Positions 1 through 12,100 of a DNA stretch of 64,000 bases are shown here, piece by piece (within the stretch, counting starts at the first letter, position 1; every line of letters starts with the position of its first letter). Under the pieces are notes generated by a model that was given only the letters and a program-made list of their open reading frames with translations, had not been told where the DNA came from and did no database searches. The DNA is from Oxyruncus cristatus (Eukaryota > Chordata > Aves > Passeriformes > Cotingidae): NCBI GenBank assembly GCA_013399855.1, contig VXAY01000169.1, positions 592,263 through 656,262 of the forward strand, given 5' to 3'. Position numbers and translations under genes: made by a program.

Positions 1-1151
1 AGCATTTTTCTAGTGGGATTCCCAGTTGCTGCAGGACAATGGCCTTTCAGCAGACAATCCAGAACCCTTTCACATGCACATACACAGGGCTGTACATCCT
101 TTCCCTGACAGGGATCGTGGCCACCACGAGCATCTCTGGCACGACCCAATCGGTGTTTCACGGCCTTTTGAGAGCTGACTCCGAGGCAAAACAAAGCTGT
201 TTAAGTTGACCCTTGCCAAAAATTATTTTCCAGACACGTTACTAACCTGGTTGTGCTGAAACAAGGTCCCACTGTACTCTGGCAGCTGTGGCAGATGTGT
301 GGTGTGACACACAATATCCCCTCCGGGTGACCGCCCAGGCCAGCTCCAGTTCTTCGCAGGGCTCTGCTGGGATGCCCTCAGTTCCAAGGTGCCCCTTCCC
401 AGCAGCTCTCTTCAACTTCCAGTGGTCCAGCCTACCTTCTACGACGCTCACATAACAGCTCCCCTTCTAACCTGTAATTATGAGAGAGGTACTGGAGGCA
501 CAAATGGCTGGATGTCTAACAGAGACGAATCCTGGCTCAGGAAGTTTCTGCAGTTACTTAACTACTCAGCATTTCAGTCGTCATATTATTCCAAAATGTG
601 CCACTTCTTATCAACATTAAGGACATCATCCCAAAGAGCTTCTGCTGAAAGCAATACTCAAGAACCTGCCTGTAAAATGACAGACAGCATATTGTGTGCT
701 GGCCCTGCAGAGGACATGTTCTGCCTCGGATATCAGACAGCAGTTTGACAAACAGGGGTGTTTTTCAGCAGAACCATCAATTTAAGTTGCCCCTGCCATG
801 CTCCTTGCTATTTATCCTCCCATCCCTCTGCCAGCCCTGCAGTTGTGCCAATACCACGGCAATAAGCTGAACAGCAGAACTGACTTAAATTGAAAATAAT
901 CTGGCATCAAAATCAGCCTGTACATATTTAACGCAGATTAATTATCCCGTCTAATTTACCAACTGACTTGCACAGTAGCTGTGCCACCAGGAAGAACACG
1001 GGAGGAGTGGTGGGTGGGAAGGAGGTGCTGGACACTCAAATCAGCACTATAGACAACAGTCTATGCCCCGGAGTTTGACTTGCATTAGAATAACAGAATA
1101 ACAAGAAGGTGAAAGCCCAAACCTCCAAAAATACCCAAGGGTCCACTTTTC
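1..1151. other. Intergenic sequence, no gene seen
   Basis: Low-complexity-poor sequence at the left edge. Short open frames on both strands show no recognisable domain, splice-consistent exon structure or similarity to a protein I know. RALGPS2 is transcribed leftward and ends far to the right, so this is downstream intergenic DNA. In mammals the next gene in this direction is FAM20B, but none of its coding sequence was recognised. Confidence 0.5.
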
Positions 1152-1365
1152 CATAGAACACAGAATAGTTTGGATTGGAAGGGCCCTTGAAGATCACCCC
1201 CTTCCAACCGCCTGCCATGGGCAAGGACACTTTCCACTATCCCAGGTTGCTCCAAGCCCCATCCAGCCCGGCCTTGAACACTTGCTGTGGCTGCCCCATC
1301 CCTGCTTCTCTGGGCAACCTGTGCCAGGGCCTCTCCATCCTGACAGGGAAGATTTTCCTCCTGGA
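1152..1365 (-). mobile_element. CR1 LINE fragment, minus orientation, 5'-truncated
   Basis: Read on the minus strand, this is the conserved 3' end of a chicken-repeat-1 (CR1) non-LTR retroposon. The plus strand shows reversed landmarks: CATAGAACACAGAATAG, then TTGGATTGGAAGGGC, CTGCCATGGGCA, CCAGGTTGCTCCAAGCCCC and TCTGGGCAACCTGTGCCAGG. It lacks the 5' part including reverse transcriptase, as most CR1 copies do. It abuts a plus-strand CR1 that starts about 30 bp to the right, giving a head-to-head pair. The left boundary is clear from the tail; the right boundary is approximate. Confidence 0.9.
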
Positions 1366-1394
1366 TTTCATCAGTTTCACGTTCCTCTTACAGA

Positions 1395-1878
1395 AGCAAA
1401 GAAGGGCAACAAACAGCCCATGTCCAGAGAAGGGCAGTGGAGCTGGGGAAGGGTCTGGAGCACAAGTCTGATGAGGAGCAGCTGAGGGAGCTGGGGGGCC
1501 CAGCCTGGAGAAAAGGAGGCTCAGGGGGGACTTCATCACTCCCTACAACTCCCCGAGAGGAGGTTTTAGCCACATGGAGGTGAGGCTCTTTTCCCAGGTA
1601 ACAAGTGACAGGATGAGAGGAAACGGCCTTAAGTTATGCCAGGGGAGGTCTTGATTGGGTTTTAGGAAAAATTTCTTCACGGAAAGGGTCATCAAGCACT
1701 GGAATGGGCTGACCAGGAAAGTGGTGGAATCACCATCCCTGGAAGAGTTCAAAAAACCTCTGGATGTGGTACTTGAGGACGCAGTTTAGAGCTGAACATG
1801 GTGGCAGTGCTGGGTTGATGACTGGACTTGATGATCTTAAGAGGTCTTCTCCGACCTTAACGATTCCATGATCTTAAA
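1395..1878 (+). mobile_element. CR1 LINE fragment, plus orientation, about 480 bp
   Basis: This is a longer CR1 copy. It begins in the region reading GAGCAGCTGAGGGAGCTGGG and GGCCCAGCCTGGAGAAAAGG, and continues through GGAATGGGCTGACCAGG and GTTCAAAAAACCTCTGGATG. It ends with the 3' tail GGACTTGATGATCTTAAGAG and a decayed TTCCATGATCTT terminus. These are the untranslated and terminal ORF2 segments of CR1. The sequence is diverged and carries no intact reading frame. It lies head-to-head with the minus CR1 at 1152-1365. Confidence 0.88.
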
Positions 1879-4107
1879 ACGGCTGGTTCTTTCTGCTTTC
1901 CCCTTCCACAGCAGAGCAGGGCACCAGGCAGGGGAGCAGCCTCACAGCAAGCCCAGCTCCTGCTCGAAGCTACCTGGTGGTCTGCAGAACATAAAAATAT
2001 TTTGGAACAGCTGCACTAGATGATGGCAGAGGAGGAATATTGACTGGGACCGCTGCGGCCGTTTCTTAAGCCTTTAAAAATGAAACATCACGGCAGCTAT
2101 TTAGTATGGGTTTTGAAAATTCAAATATTGACAGAAGGAAGTTTTCCAAAGGATGCCAGCAGCTTTTGCAGCAGCCCCAGTAGTAGAAACACTGCGGTGT
2201 CAGATGTGGGCTGCAGCACAGACCAAACCCACACGCTCCACACAGGCAGGAGAACTTCCAGCTGAGCACAGCAGCACTTTGCCCTCCCCGAGATGTTTGA
2301 CTGTGCCCCGGAGCTGGGGTGGCGAGGGCTGGAGGGTGGAAGGGAGAGGCTAAAATGCCCCGAGGAACTACAATCACACTTGCCAAATCCTGCGTTTTAC
2401 TGGAGAAGGGAGAGAGTGACTTCACTTTCTACCTCCCCTTCCCCACTTCCCCTGCCCCAAACAGACAGATGTGGCTTTACGAGAAATTAATTACAGATGG
2501 AGGCTGAAAAAGAGGGGAAAAAACCCCCCCCCCAACTCTCAACCACAAGGCCTTTTCCTCTGCAGACTCGAGGATGGATGGGGCGACCTGGGAAAACTGG
2601 CAGATGGAAAACCCATTACAGATGTGAGGTTTGGAGAATAAGGCTGAGGGACAATTTGAGAGCTGTAAATTTTAACTTTGGGGGTTTAAACGCATTGCTT
2701 AGCAACACAAAACAAATAGGAAACAAGAAGCCTCACGAGAGAGAGACGCTTAAATATTTCAGAATCCCTCTTTGAGGTGAAGACTGCATTACCAGAGACC
2801 TGAGGGGCTGCTATTCTCAGCAGCTACAGTCAAGTCAGAAGGAAAACGAGGACTCTAATCTCATTTCCACACAGAGAGGCATTTAACTTATTTTGGTCGA
2901 GAAAAAGAGTTATTTGTTCATTCCCATTCCTGTTTTGCAGGATCACAATACACGGTGCATTTTTTAAGTACTTTGCTGCCCAGGAAATATTCTTATGCCA
3001 TCCTCAAATACACGCAGGGAAGCTGCTTTGCTGGGCAAAATATGTATATATTGTGTATGATCATTGCTACCATATGTCTGACCCTCGCTACACGGTCCAA
3101 TGCCTTTTTTTATGCTGCTGCATAAATCATCTCCTAAAATTCCTGACATCTCAAAGGATGGCAGGGGTCTCCACCTCCAGGGAGAGGAGGAGAAGGGTGA
3201 AAAAGAACAGACTGCCTGGAAACAAATGCTGAATGTTTTACGCTATTTCTTCGCCACGAAGAGAAAAGGGTAAGAGGAAAGGGGAAAAAAACCAAACCAA
3301 AAAACATTACCAGCTTTGGAAGGTCAAATATTACAGTTTTGGCCTTTTTTTTTTTTTTTATCCACTGAAACACTGGAAATGCAAAGTAGAGCAAAGCACG
3401 AAGCTTTCTAACGAGCCCACGGCCAAAGCCTCACCTTCTGCAGCAAAACACGAAGGGAACTCAAACATTAAAAGGAGACATTCCCAAGAAACCAAAACTC
3501 CTTTTCAAAAACTCTTTTCTTCCAAGAATCTGTACAAGAAGGTCTTAAAATACATAGAGACACACTTATATACCAAAACAAAAAAAAAATAAGCATCAAG
3601 TAGTTCTTTGCCTTATTTTGGGATATTAGCCCCCAGTATTACCCCTGGGATGTGCTGAACTGGTGGGAGCATGCTCTGATCCTCTCCTGAACTGCTGAAC
3701 ATGACATCATCCTGTTGCTTTCATGAAGGAGGTCCACATTAGTGGAGTTCAGAAATAACCCAGACATTCCCACTTGGTTTTGCTGCTTGAGCTGAAAGGG
3801 ATACACCAGGCCCAGAGTTTTTGTTTTTTTTCCTTTTCTTTTTTTTTCCCCCCCTATATGAAAAAAGCCAAGCACACAAGCCCAACCATAAATAACTTGG
3901 AATAACTAATGCTTGCAAGAGTTAAAATCAGTAGGAAAGCTCCTTGGCAGCTTAAAACTCCAGGCCAATAAAACCAGCTGTTCATATATATACACTTAAC
4001 CCTTCAAAATGAATGAAAAAAAAAAAAAAGCATAATGAACACATCTTGCTTAATCTAATGGCCAGAATTACGGACAGCAAAGAGTACTCAGAGAAAAGGC
4101 ATTCTGA
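1879..4107. other. Intergenic sequence, no gene seen
   Basis: No supported gene. The stretch includes a short C-run near 2526, a poly-T run near 3345-3359 and a T/C-rich stretch around 3822-3854. Short open frames are not protein-like and lack matching splice sites. Confidence 0.5.
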
Positions 4108-4382
4108 CATAGAATCCCAAAGTGGTTTGGGGTGGAAGGGACCTAAAGATCATCTGGTTTCAACCACACTGCCATGGGCAGGGACACCTTCCACTAGCCC
4201 AGGTTGCTCCAAGCCCCATCCACCCTGGCCTTGGACACTTCCAGGGATAGGGCAGCCACAGCTTCTCTGGGCAACCTGTGCCAGGGCCTCCCCACCCTCA
4301 CGGGGAAGAATTTCTTTCTAATATCCAATACCCTCTCTCAGTGTGAACCCATTCCCCCTTGTCCTGTCACATGTAATTCTTC
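4108..4382 (-). mobile_element. CR1 LINE fragment, minus orientation
   Basis: The plus strand begins with the reversed CR1 tail CATAGAATCCCAAAGTGG and continues through GGGTGGAAGGGACCTAAAGA, CTGCCATGGGCAGGGACACC and TTCCACTAGCCCAGGTTGCT. It runs on to GAAGAATTTCTTTCTAATAT and ends in CCCTTGTCCTGTCAC. This is the typical 3'-terminal 270 bp of CR1, inserted in reverse orientation and 5'-truncated. A short open frame over it is only the retroposon remnant. Confidence 0.92.
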
Positions 4383-6951
4383 CAAGGAGTGCACTCGGCT
4401 TTGCTGTTCAAAGAAGGTGAAGTATCAACACACAGGCCACCTGAAGCTGAAAATGTGACAAACATCAACACATTCTGAAAATCCTATCAGACTGTTACAG
4501 CGCAGGGCTACTTGTAAAGATGAAGGAAGTATTTCCCTACAGATCCTCAGCAGTTTTATAAGCAGCACTACATCAGCTGAAACTACCGGACGTGAATACC
4601 ACGGACGAGACCCAGAGGTCCAACCCCAACCGTGGTTCATCTCCTGGCATTAGGAGATATTCAAAATCCAACTAAATAACCAGTGTCTGCTGCTCTGTGC
4701 CTGTACCTGCCTGAAAGCCAACACTGAGCCGTGCCTGGAAGAAAGGCTTCTGGGAGACAGCTTGATCTTGGCCCAGAAGAGTCAAGCACGAAAATCTGCC
4801 ACAGGAAAGATTTCAGAGAGATGCTTTTAGTTTGGCCTGGGACAGGAGCAGAGACCACAAGCAGGCTGATGGTGGACACACTGTGCTGTGGGTACATGTG
4901 CTCATGCTCCCTTTTCCCACATCCCTGTCCAAAGCCATGCCGCAGGACTATCAAGACTTCTTCCCTCCACTGTCCTTGCATGACTTTTTTTTTTTCTCCC
5001 TTTGCACATCTAAAAAGTGAAGGGGCATGTTTCCAGTCCTTGAATTAAATACTAGGTTATTAAATCACCCACACGTCTCGTTTACCAGACTCAATTTGAG
5101 AGAATACCTAATGCAAAAGTCCCTTGGTAGACCAGCACCAGAAGATGACCTTAAACAAGGTCCCAGCAGCTCCCAGAAGTTTGATTTTTTTACAATCAGT
5201 TAAAACTATTTGACAAGGTAGTAAATACATGCCAGAAACTGATGGTCTCATAAAAGCACAGACTCCTCTTTGCTGCTGGTAACACCACTAACCTGGGGTA
5301 ACACTGGCTGGAAAGTTTTACAAAATTCCCTCAGAGAGCCAGAGGTCTAGTTTTTTTGGGGTTTAAAAAGACAAGGAAGCCTGGCATCTTACACTGTAAA
5401 AAAAAAATAAAGTCTGTATCATTTCCTTTATTCTCCGCTCTCCAAAATTCTCATGGGCCTTTGCTGCACAATGCAAGAAATCAAAATAAAACACTAACTC
5501 GTTATTCCAGCTTTGACAGTTGCTTTTCCTTGAGATGAAGCTTCTTTTCCCATCATGTTCCCATCACAGACACATTGTGAGGTTAGTCTGCTGCAGCACT
5601 TGCTGCCCAGCCTGGCTTGCATTTTTTTAGGAAGAGGGGGTTGTAGAAAAGGCACAGTGAGAAGCAAGCCTCACTCTGTAGGATTTTTTTTCCTGGATAA
5701 AGGCAGGAATTCCTACCAAACCCCACACACTGGTGGCCAGAAGCATTTCCCCAGCCAACGATGTGACACAGGGAGCTCAACAAAGGGGGAAAACCCCTCA
5801 GAGTGGGTTTGAGTGAAAACAGGCTGCTAAAAGTTGCGCTCAAATTAAAGAGCATTATAGTGTGGAAACTGAAATCTCATCAGATATTCCACTGGAAAAC
5901 AGAAGGAGCAGCTTCTCCAAGCACGAGACAGCACTGCTGCTGCTCTTGGAGAGCGAGAGGGAGCGGGCAGCCAAGGGGCTGGACAGGCTGAACAAGCCTC
6001 ACTTTTTTTGGATGCTGCTGAAACTTGCCACTGTTGGTGAAACCCTGGCTTTGACACGAGCTTCGGGCAGAGGAGATAGATGTGGGGCAGGAGAGATGAC
6101 AGGGAAAAGGAGCACGGAGAGAGATAGGGAGGGAAAGGGGCTGCTCTGTTCCCAAAGCCCTGCCTGCCCCATCCCTCCTGAAAAGGCCCCTTCAGCCAGG
6201 CCTATCTGTCAGCCTCCGACCTGCCTTTCAACAATAATGATGCTCTTTGATTTTATTCATTCCTGCTGGAGGTTTTTGCTGAAACATAAACAGCAGAGGA
6301 TTTCAGCCGGAATTAAAAAAATACAAATAAAAGAAATAAGAAATTCCCCAACCCTCCAGGCACATTTTAAAACACATTAAAAAAGACACAACAGTACCAG
6401 CTTCATACATACCAGAGCTGCAGTGATTCGGAGCAAAAGTAAGGAAGGCTGAATGTGCTACTGTTTTGTTCCAAAATGTGGACTTCACACTCAGATGGGA
6501 GATCTCTACAACAGCGAAACCTGAAGGAGAAGAGTGAGAAGTTCAGTGATTCTCACCTTTCCCACCTCGATATTTCTTCTTCTCCATGTTCTGGGCAGGC
6601 TGGACTCCGGGAGAGCAGAGGCTTTTGTGAGGTCCCCAGGACTCCGGGAAACACAGGCAGCTTTGCACTAGGATTTACAACCAGTAGGTAAAGAACAACT
6701 CAAAAGGTGTTTTATTACTTGTGATGAGGGACTATCAAAGAAGCCACAGGCTACTTTGCCAGCTGTTTGGTGCTGTTTCTTTAGTTCTCATTGGCAGCGC
6801 TCTTGGCTATTGCTCTGTTTTTCTTTCCCCTCCCACTCGCTTATCTTTCATCTCCCAGCCTCCAACATTAACTCAGTTGCAAGGCACCGTACATTGGAAA
6901 TTAATCCACACGGATGCTGAAGAAATTCAGCTGCTAAAAAAAAAAAAAAAA
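4383..6951. other. Intergenic sequence, no gene seen
   Basis: No supported gene. One 172-codon open frame on the plus strand near 5862-6380 has no recognised domain and no conserved features. It is best read as chance. The right end is a run of A that enters the assembly gap. Confidence 0.45.
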
Positions 6952-7001
6952 NNNNNNNNNNNNNNNNNNNNNNNNNNNNNNNNNNNNNNNNNNNNNNNNN
7001 N
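6952..7001. other. Assembly gap, 50 N
   Basis: Fifty unresolved bases lie between a run of about 16 A on the left and AAAGAAAAAA on the right. The round length suggests a placeholder rather than a measured gap. The poly-A flanks suggest that a homopolymer broke the assembly. An open frame reported across the gap is an artefact. Confidence 0.99.
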
Positions 7002-8849
7002 AAAGAAAAAAGGCAGCAGCTCAACCTCCTCAAATACAGAGGCCAGGATGCTACTCCAGCACTTAACCACAACACTGGTTGTGCAAAGAGAAAATGACTA
7101 CTTGAGTTCTCCTAAATGAGTTACCAGCAAAGGCAGAGGCTCTTTTGCACAGGTTTTGCCATCCCTGTTTTCTGCTTTGAAACACAGCCAAAGGACGAAC
7201 AGCTTTTCCTTCGGTAAACACACGGCTTTAACGTGTCCCACCTTGTGATCAGCATTAATATCCCGGCTTCTGGACTCTTTCTACAAGAAGAATGGAACCA
7301 GATAACCAAACAGTGTGTGGAAACTACATATATTTACCATATTCTTCCGCTTTTAGCATTTTTCAAACACTGATCAAAACAAAAGCTCGACTTGCCCCGT
7401 GAGTGGCACGTGTACAGTCGCCGTGAGAGACAAGGATTGGCCAGACTGAGATGTAGATGAATATTGACTGACACTTGTTTGCCCTGCGTGAAAATGAAGA
7501 TGCCCAAACCAGGGCAGTTCTGTGTTACAGCATCAACAGAGATGGACTGGCTGCCTGTGTGACTTAAACAAAAAAGAGGAGACAGAGGTGGCGTACCCTG
7601 CTAATCTGTGGTGGAGGATTTAGAAGCAAATAGCATCTATTAATGTTTTCTAGCTTGTATGTACAGATGTTTTACTTTCTGCAGCACTATTTCGAGTTCA
7701 ACCCAGATGGTGCAAATCAGGCTGTAATGCTCATCAAATGTATTTTCAAAAAAAAAAGAAAAAAAAGCCTTTATATTCCGTCCCTTCAACATTCCAAGCA
7801 GTTCAGCAGGACAGAGCACCCACCCTGAGCAGGGATTGCAGATGGCACACTCCATGCTGGGAGGAAACACAGTCCCAGCAGTATTGGACCATGTTATGTA
7901 TATCTTTTCAGAAACAAATACTTTTTTTCCCCCCCCTCTCAATTTAGAGTTACAAAACGTTTTGGAGACCAAAACGGAATTTTACAAGTACTAACCCCTT
8001 TTTTTTTTTGGTAAACTTTACCTTCACCAAGAATCCTCATAAAATTGCCTGTACATCTTTTCCATAGATCCCACTGTTTGCAGTGACTGTTCAGTTCTAC
8101 ACAGACCACTATGTAAATGACCAGTTAAGCCCAAGCAAACATCCATCTTGTTTTTCCAACCCCACCAATTACTTTTGTATTTACTCCCATTTATCTTCTG
8201 TTTTGCAATGCCTTTTCTTGGTCTAACAACCACATTAACTTGCTACTACAATCTTTCCTACGACCACATTGTTTAAAAGAAATACCTATGTTTTTACTAC
8301 ATAAAATGTGAACAAAACCCCCCAAAAGATACAAAACTGCAGTCCAGTGTAAACCATGATGGGGGACTGATAATAAACGAACCTTATTCATGCCAGATAA
8401 AGCAACAAATTCTCATTTAACCCACCAAATAATTTATCCTCAGCCAGAAAGACACTCAGTCAGACATTCAAACAGCCGTCTTTGTACATACAGAGAAGCT
8501 GCCAAGTCTCCATACTTGAATGATCTCATAGACTCTGGGAAAAAAAAAAAAAAAAAAGAAAAACAAAACATTTTACCATACTAGCTGAATACACAGGGGC
8601 AGAAAAGGATTGACTTGAAAGCATTTAAGTTTTGTGGGTCCTGGTACAGATCTGCAGACAACTGTGGGGAAACAAAGTCACAGAAAAAAATCCAGGCCTA
8701 AGCAAAACCTCCTTTAAGTTTTCTGGCCTGTGAGAGTGCTGTCAGTGAGGAACAAACATCCATAAATATTTACTGCTGCTGTCTCCCCTGCTCACACCAA
8801 GCATAATTCATACCCATTTCTCAAACAAGGAAAATGAAACTACTTGGAG
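7002..8849. other. Intergenic sequence, no gene seen
   Basis: No gene, RNA gene or recognisable repeat family was seen. The stretch contains several homopolymers: A-runs near 7749 and 8541, C/T-runs near 7920 and a T-run near 8000. Confidence 0.45.
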
Positions 8850-9113
8850 CATGTAGTGACAGGACAAGGTGGAATGAATGGCTTCCCACAGACACAGGGC
8901 AGGGTTAGATGGGATATTGGGGAGAAATCCTTCCCTGTGAGGATGGGGAGGCCCTGGCACAGAGAAGCTGTGGCTGCCCCATCCCTGCAAGTGTCCAAGG
9001 CCAGGTTGGACGGGGCTTGGAGCAACCTGGGCTAGTGGAAGGTGTCCCTGCCCATGGCAGGGGGTTGGAATGAGATGATCTTTAAGATCCCTTCCAACCC
9101 CAACCATTCATGA
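8850..9113 (+). mobile_element. CR1 LINE fragment, plus orientation
   Basis: This is CR1 in sense orientation. Landmarks in order are GTAGTGACAGGACAAGG, GGGGAGAAATCCTTCCC, GAGGCCCTGGCACAG, GAAGCTGTGGCTGCCCCATC, GGAGCAACCTGGGCTAGTGG and the tail ATGATCTTTAAGATCCCTTC followed by CCAACCATTC. It is 5'-truncated and about 260 bp long. Compared with the copy at 15130-15480, it lacks a short piece around the GGTTGCCCAGAG segment. Confidence 0.93.
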
Positions 9114-12100
9114 AAAGGTTTGCAGCAAATGATAAGCACAGCTGGAGAAGTTAAAGTGTAAAGGCAGTAAAGTTTCCCTCTGAATCATCAGAAAAAGGTG
9201 ATCAGTTTTCACCTACGATGCATTTCCCTTTTGGTGTGAGGCACTGCAGAGTTAGAAGGGGGAGGAGAATGGGGGACAACACGGACACAAGCAAACAAGA
9301 GGACATTGATCCATGTGCTGCTACCGAGCAGAAATACCTGTGTGCAACCCCGCTGGCTTGGGCTTAGTGCTGAGCACAGACAGTTACTGAGCTCAGCTTG
9401 GTTCCCAGCTGTGTACACTGGAGCTGCTCCTCCACTTGGGTAAATTTCCACAGCTCCATCAGCCTGCGAACGATGACAATTTTACCAGCTGGACACCGGC
9501 TCCGTTCGGGGTTTCCAAAAGCACTGTGGTGCCTTTCATGGTGCCCGTGTGGAACCAGCTCTGAAAGAGCCCTGGCGGTACATCTCACCCTGCTCACGTG
9601 AGACACGGGCACGCAGAAGTCTCAGGGTTAAACAGCAGCTGATAGATCTGGATTTCAGCTGGGCCAGTTGCTAGGTCAGGATGGGCTGGACTTCCAAATG
9701 TGCCACACACTCAAACGCCCGCTCGACAAGAGGGACTCAAACGGTCCATTGTAGCACTGAAAATCACGTCTCTGCAAGGGTTAAGGCAGGCACCAAACAT
9801 GCATCGCTGATCTTAAACAAACCCCAAACACCACACAGGCATAAGTCACTTGCTTGGCCTCACATAGTAAATAAACTGCACAACATGGAAGAATAGCAGG
9901 GAGTGTTATAGAGAAATAATGTGAATTTTTTTGAAGCCTTACATCCTCTTATCTACAACTTAACTCAGTATCTCCCCACACGGCTTTTCACAGACGAGGA
10001 AGGCGACATCAGATGCGAGAATCAGCTCTGTCTCAGCATCCCTCACCCCATCCAGCCTCTCCAGGCAGCAAGGCCTCCAGCATCCCACAACATTCACCCA
10101 CGCAACTGGACTGGCACCCACACTGCCGTGTTTTGCGTGTCTGCACGCGTGGGGTGCAACCTCAGCTCTGTGTCTGTGTGGGAGTGCCCAGCCATGCCCA
10201 GCCATGCAGGACCATTCCACCCCCTGCACACCTGCAGGCACTCCCCACTCAGCCCACAGCTCTGGAATCTCTCTCTCCAGTCCTCTCTGCATAAATCAAG
10301 CAGCAGGGAGGCTCAGAAACATGACGAATACGTTGGCTAGAATATCTCCCGCTGTAAAGACACAGGAGGAAGGGGGATACTAAACTAACCTTGCCTTGGA
10401 TGGAAAAGCAGCTGGAATTTAATGTTCTTGGAAGCCAGCCCTGGCTGTTCAGACATGGGTCTGCCAGGGAAGTCCCCAGCGGAGGCATTGCTCATTCTCC
10501 AAAACTAAAACGTCAAGAGAAAGCACTGGAAATCATTAAGCACTCCGTTCAACATGTCTTGAACAATCTCAGGCAGGGCAGGAGGAGAGAAGAAAAGTGC
10601 CTCTTGACCACTAACACAACAAATTCTCAGTGTTAATATAAAACAGAAGGGGGATCATCAGCAACCCGAAGTGGAATTTTGCTTAATTGTGTCAGTCTGA
10701 ACTGATACATCAAACCAGCCTTAAAAAATGACAAGGAGGGAAAGAAAAATAAGAAAAGATAAATAAACAGAAGTGTGTTTGGCCTGGGCTTTCAGGGTCT
10801 TCACTACTGCAGCCCACCCTGTGCTACTGCCCTGCACCAGCTACACCCCCCCACACGTGGCAACCTGTCCTTGGTCACCAGGAACTCCGATAGGGAGAGA
10901 AATGGTGATCCCAGGCAGCAAGGAAAACCTTCCCTGGAGAAGGGCTAGCATGTCCCACAGAAGCTGTGGCTCACTGGCACACGGGGGAAGCACGTCACTA
11001 CGTCTCCCAGGGCTCAAATTCGAAAGAAAGGGCGTCATTTTGCCACCTGCTGCACAAAGTGCAGCTCCAGAAAAAAAAGCATAACTGGGGTTTAACTCCA
11101 CACCAATTCAACACTGGCTGCTATGGAAATACATTCCTGGAGCTGTTGCTTCCCAGCCCTTGCATGGGGAGGGAGGATTTCCTTACAGATGTTGTGCTCC
11201 TCCGAGCACTTTGCTACAGTGAGGTGCCCTCTGAACCACTGACACAAAGGCAGAGTCAGTGTGGAAATACACACCACGGGCACCTCCACCTCCCACCAGA
11301 AATATAAGTGACTAAGTCATGCCCACTGAAATAATTAAAAACCCCATTGGCTGACATTTTTGGAAGAACAGAAGGAAATTTGGTAAGTGGCAGGTTAAAC
11401 TGGATAGGTTTGGTTTTTTTTTTTTTGCTTGGTGGCTGAAAGACCTGTACTGCCTAACAAAATCAGGTTCTGTACCACATGAGTTGGGTAAACTGGTTGC
11501 TCAGTGTTGGCTAAACTGGTTGCTTACTGATCCAACAGGTGCCAGAAAGAATTTCTCTTTTTCTGTGTGATCCAGAAAGCATTTGGCAATGTCTCTTGGA
11601 TGAAAGCTGGATCAAGGGAAAAAACAAAAAATCAAAATCATTACTGTACTCAACTGAAGTGTCAGTCTCTCAGGAATCAGCAAGGGAAGCGCTCCACATT
11701 AGCTAAACTTGATTTTATGGGTTTTTTTCTAGTTAGGATCAGGAATGCTGGAAAACACAGGTAACAAGGTTTTCCTGAATAGACTGCTGCAGGCTGATGA
11801 GGCATTTAAGTCTTGTGGCAACAGAAAAAACAGACTTTATCCTATTCCCTGAATGCCTGGAGGGGTTCTACCTAAAGGGCTGCCTACAGAGCAGATGGCA
11901 GGGACAGGTTTTGGAGCAGGCTGGAAGACAACCACCAAAAGGATCCCCAAAAGCAGCCCTGAGGGTATCCTGGCACAGCTACTTGACTTCCTTGAGAGCT
12001 GGGGAAGGAAACAAGAGAAGCAGAAGCCTGAGGTACTAGAGAGGATTTCCCCGTTTTGTTTTATACACATGTATCAATGGACATATTCCAGCAGAAAAGA

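Noticed and set aside
6721..7119. An open frame that spans the N gap
   Set aside because: It is joined through unknown bases and poly-A, so the reading frame across the gap has no meaning.
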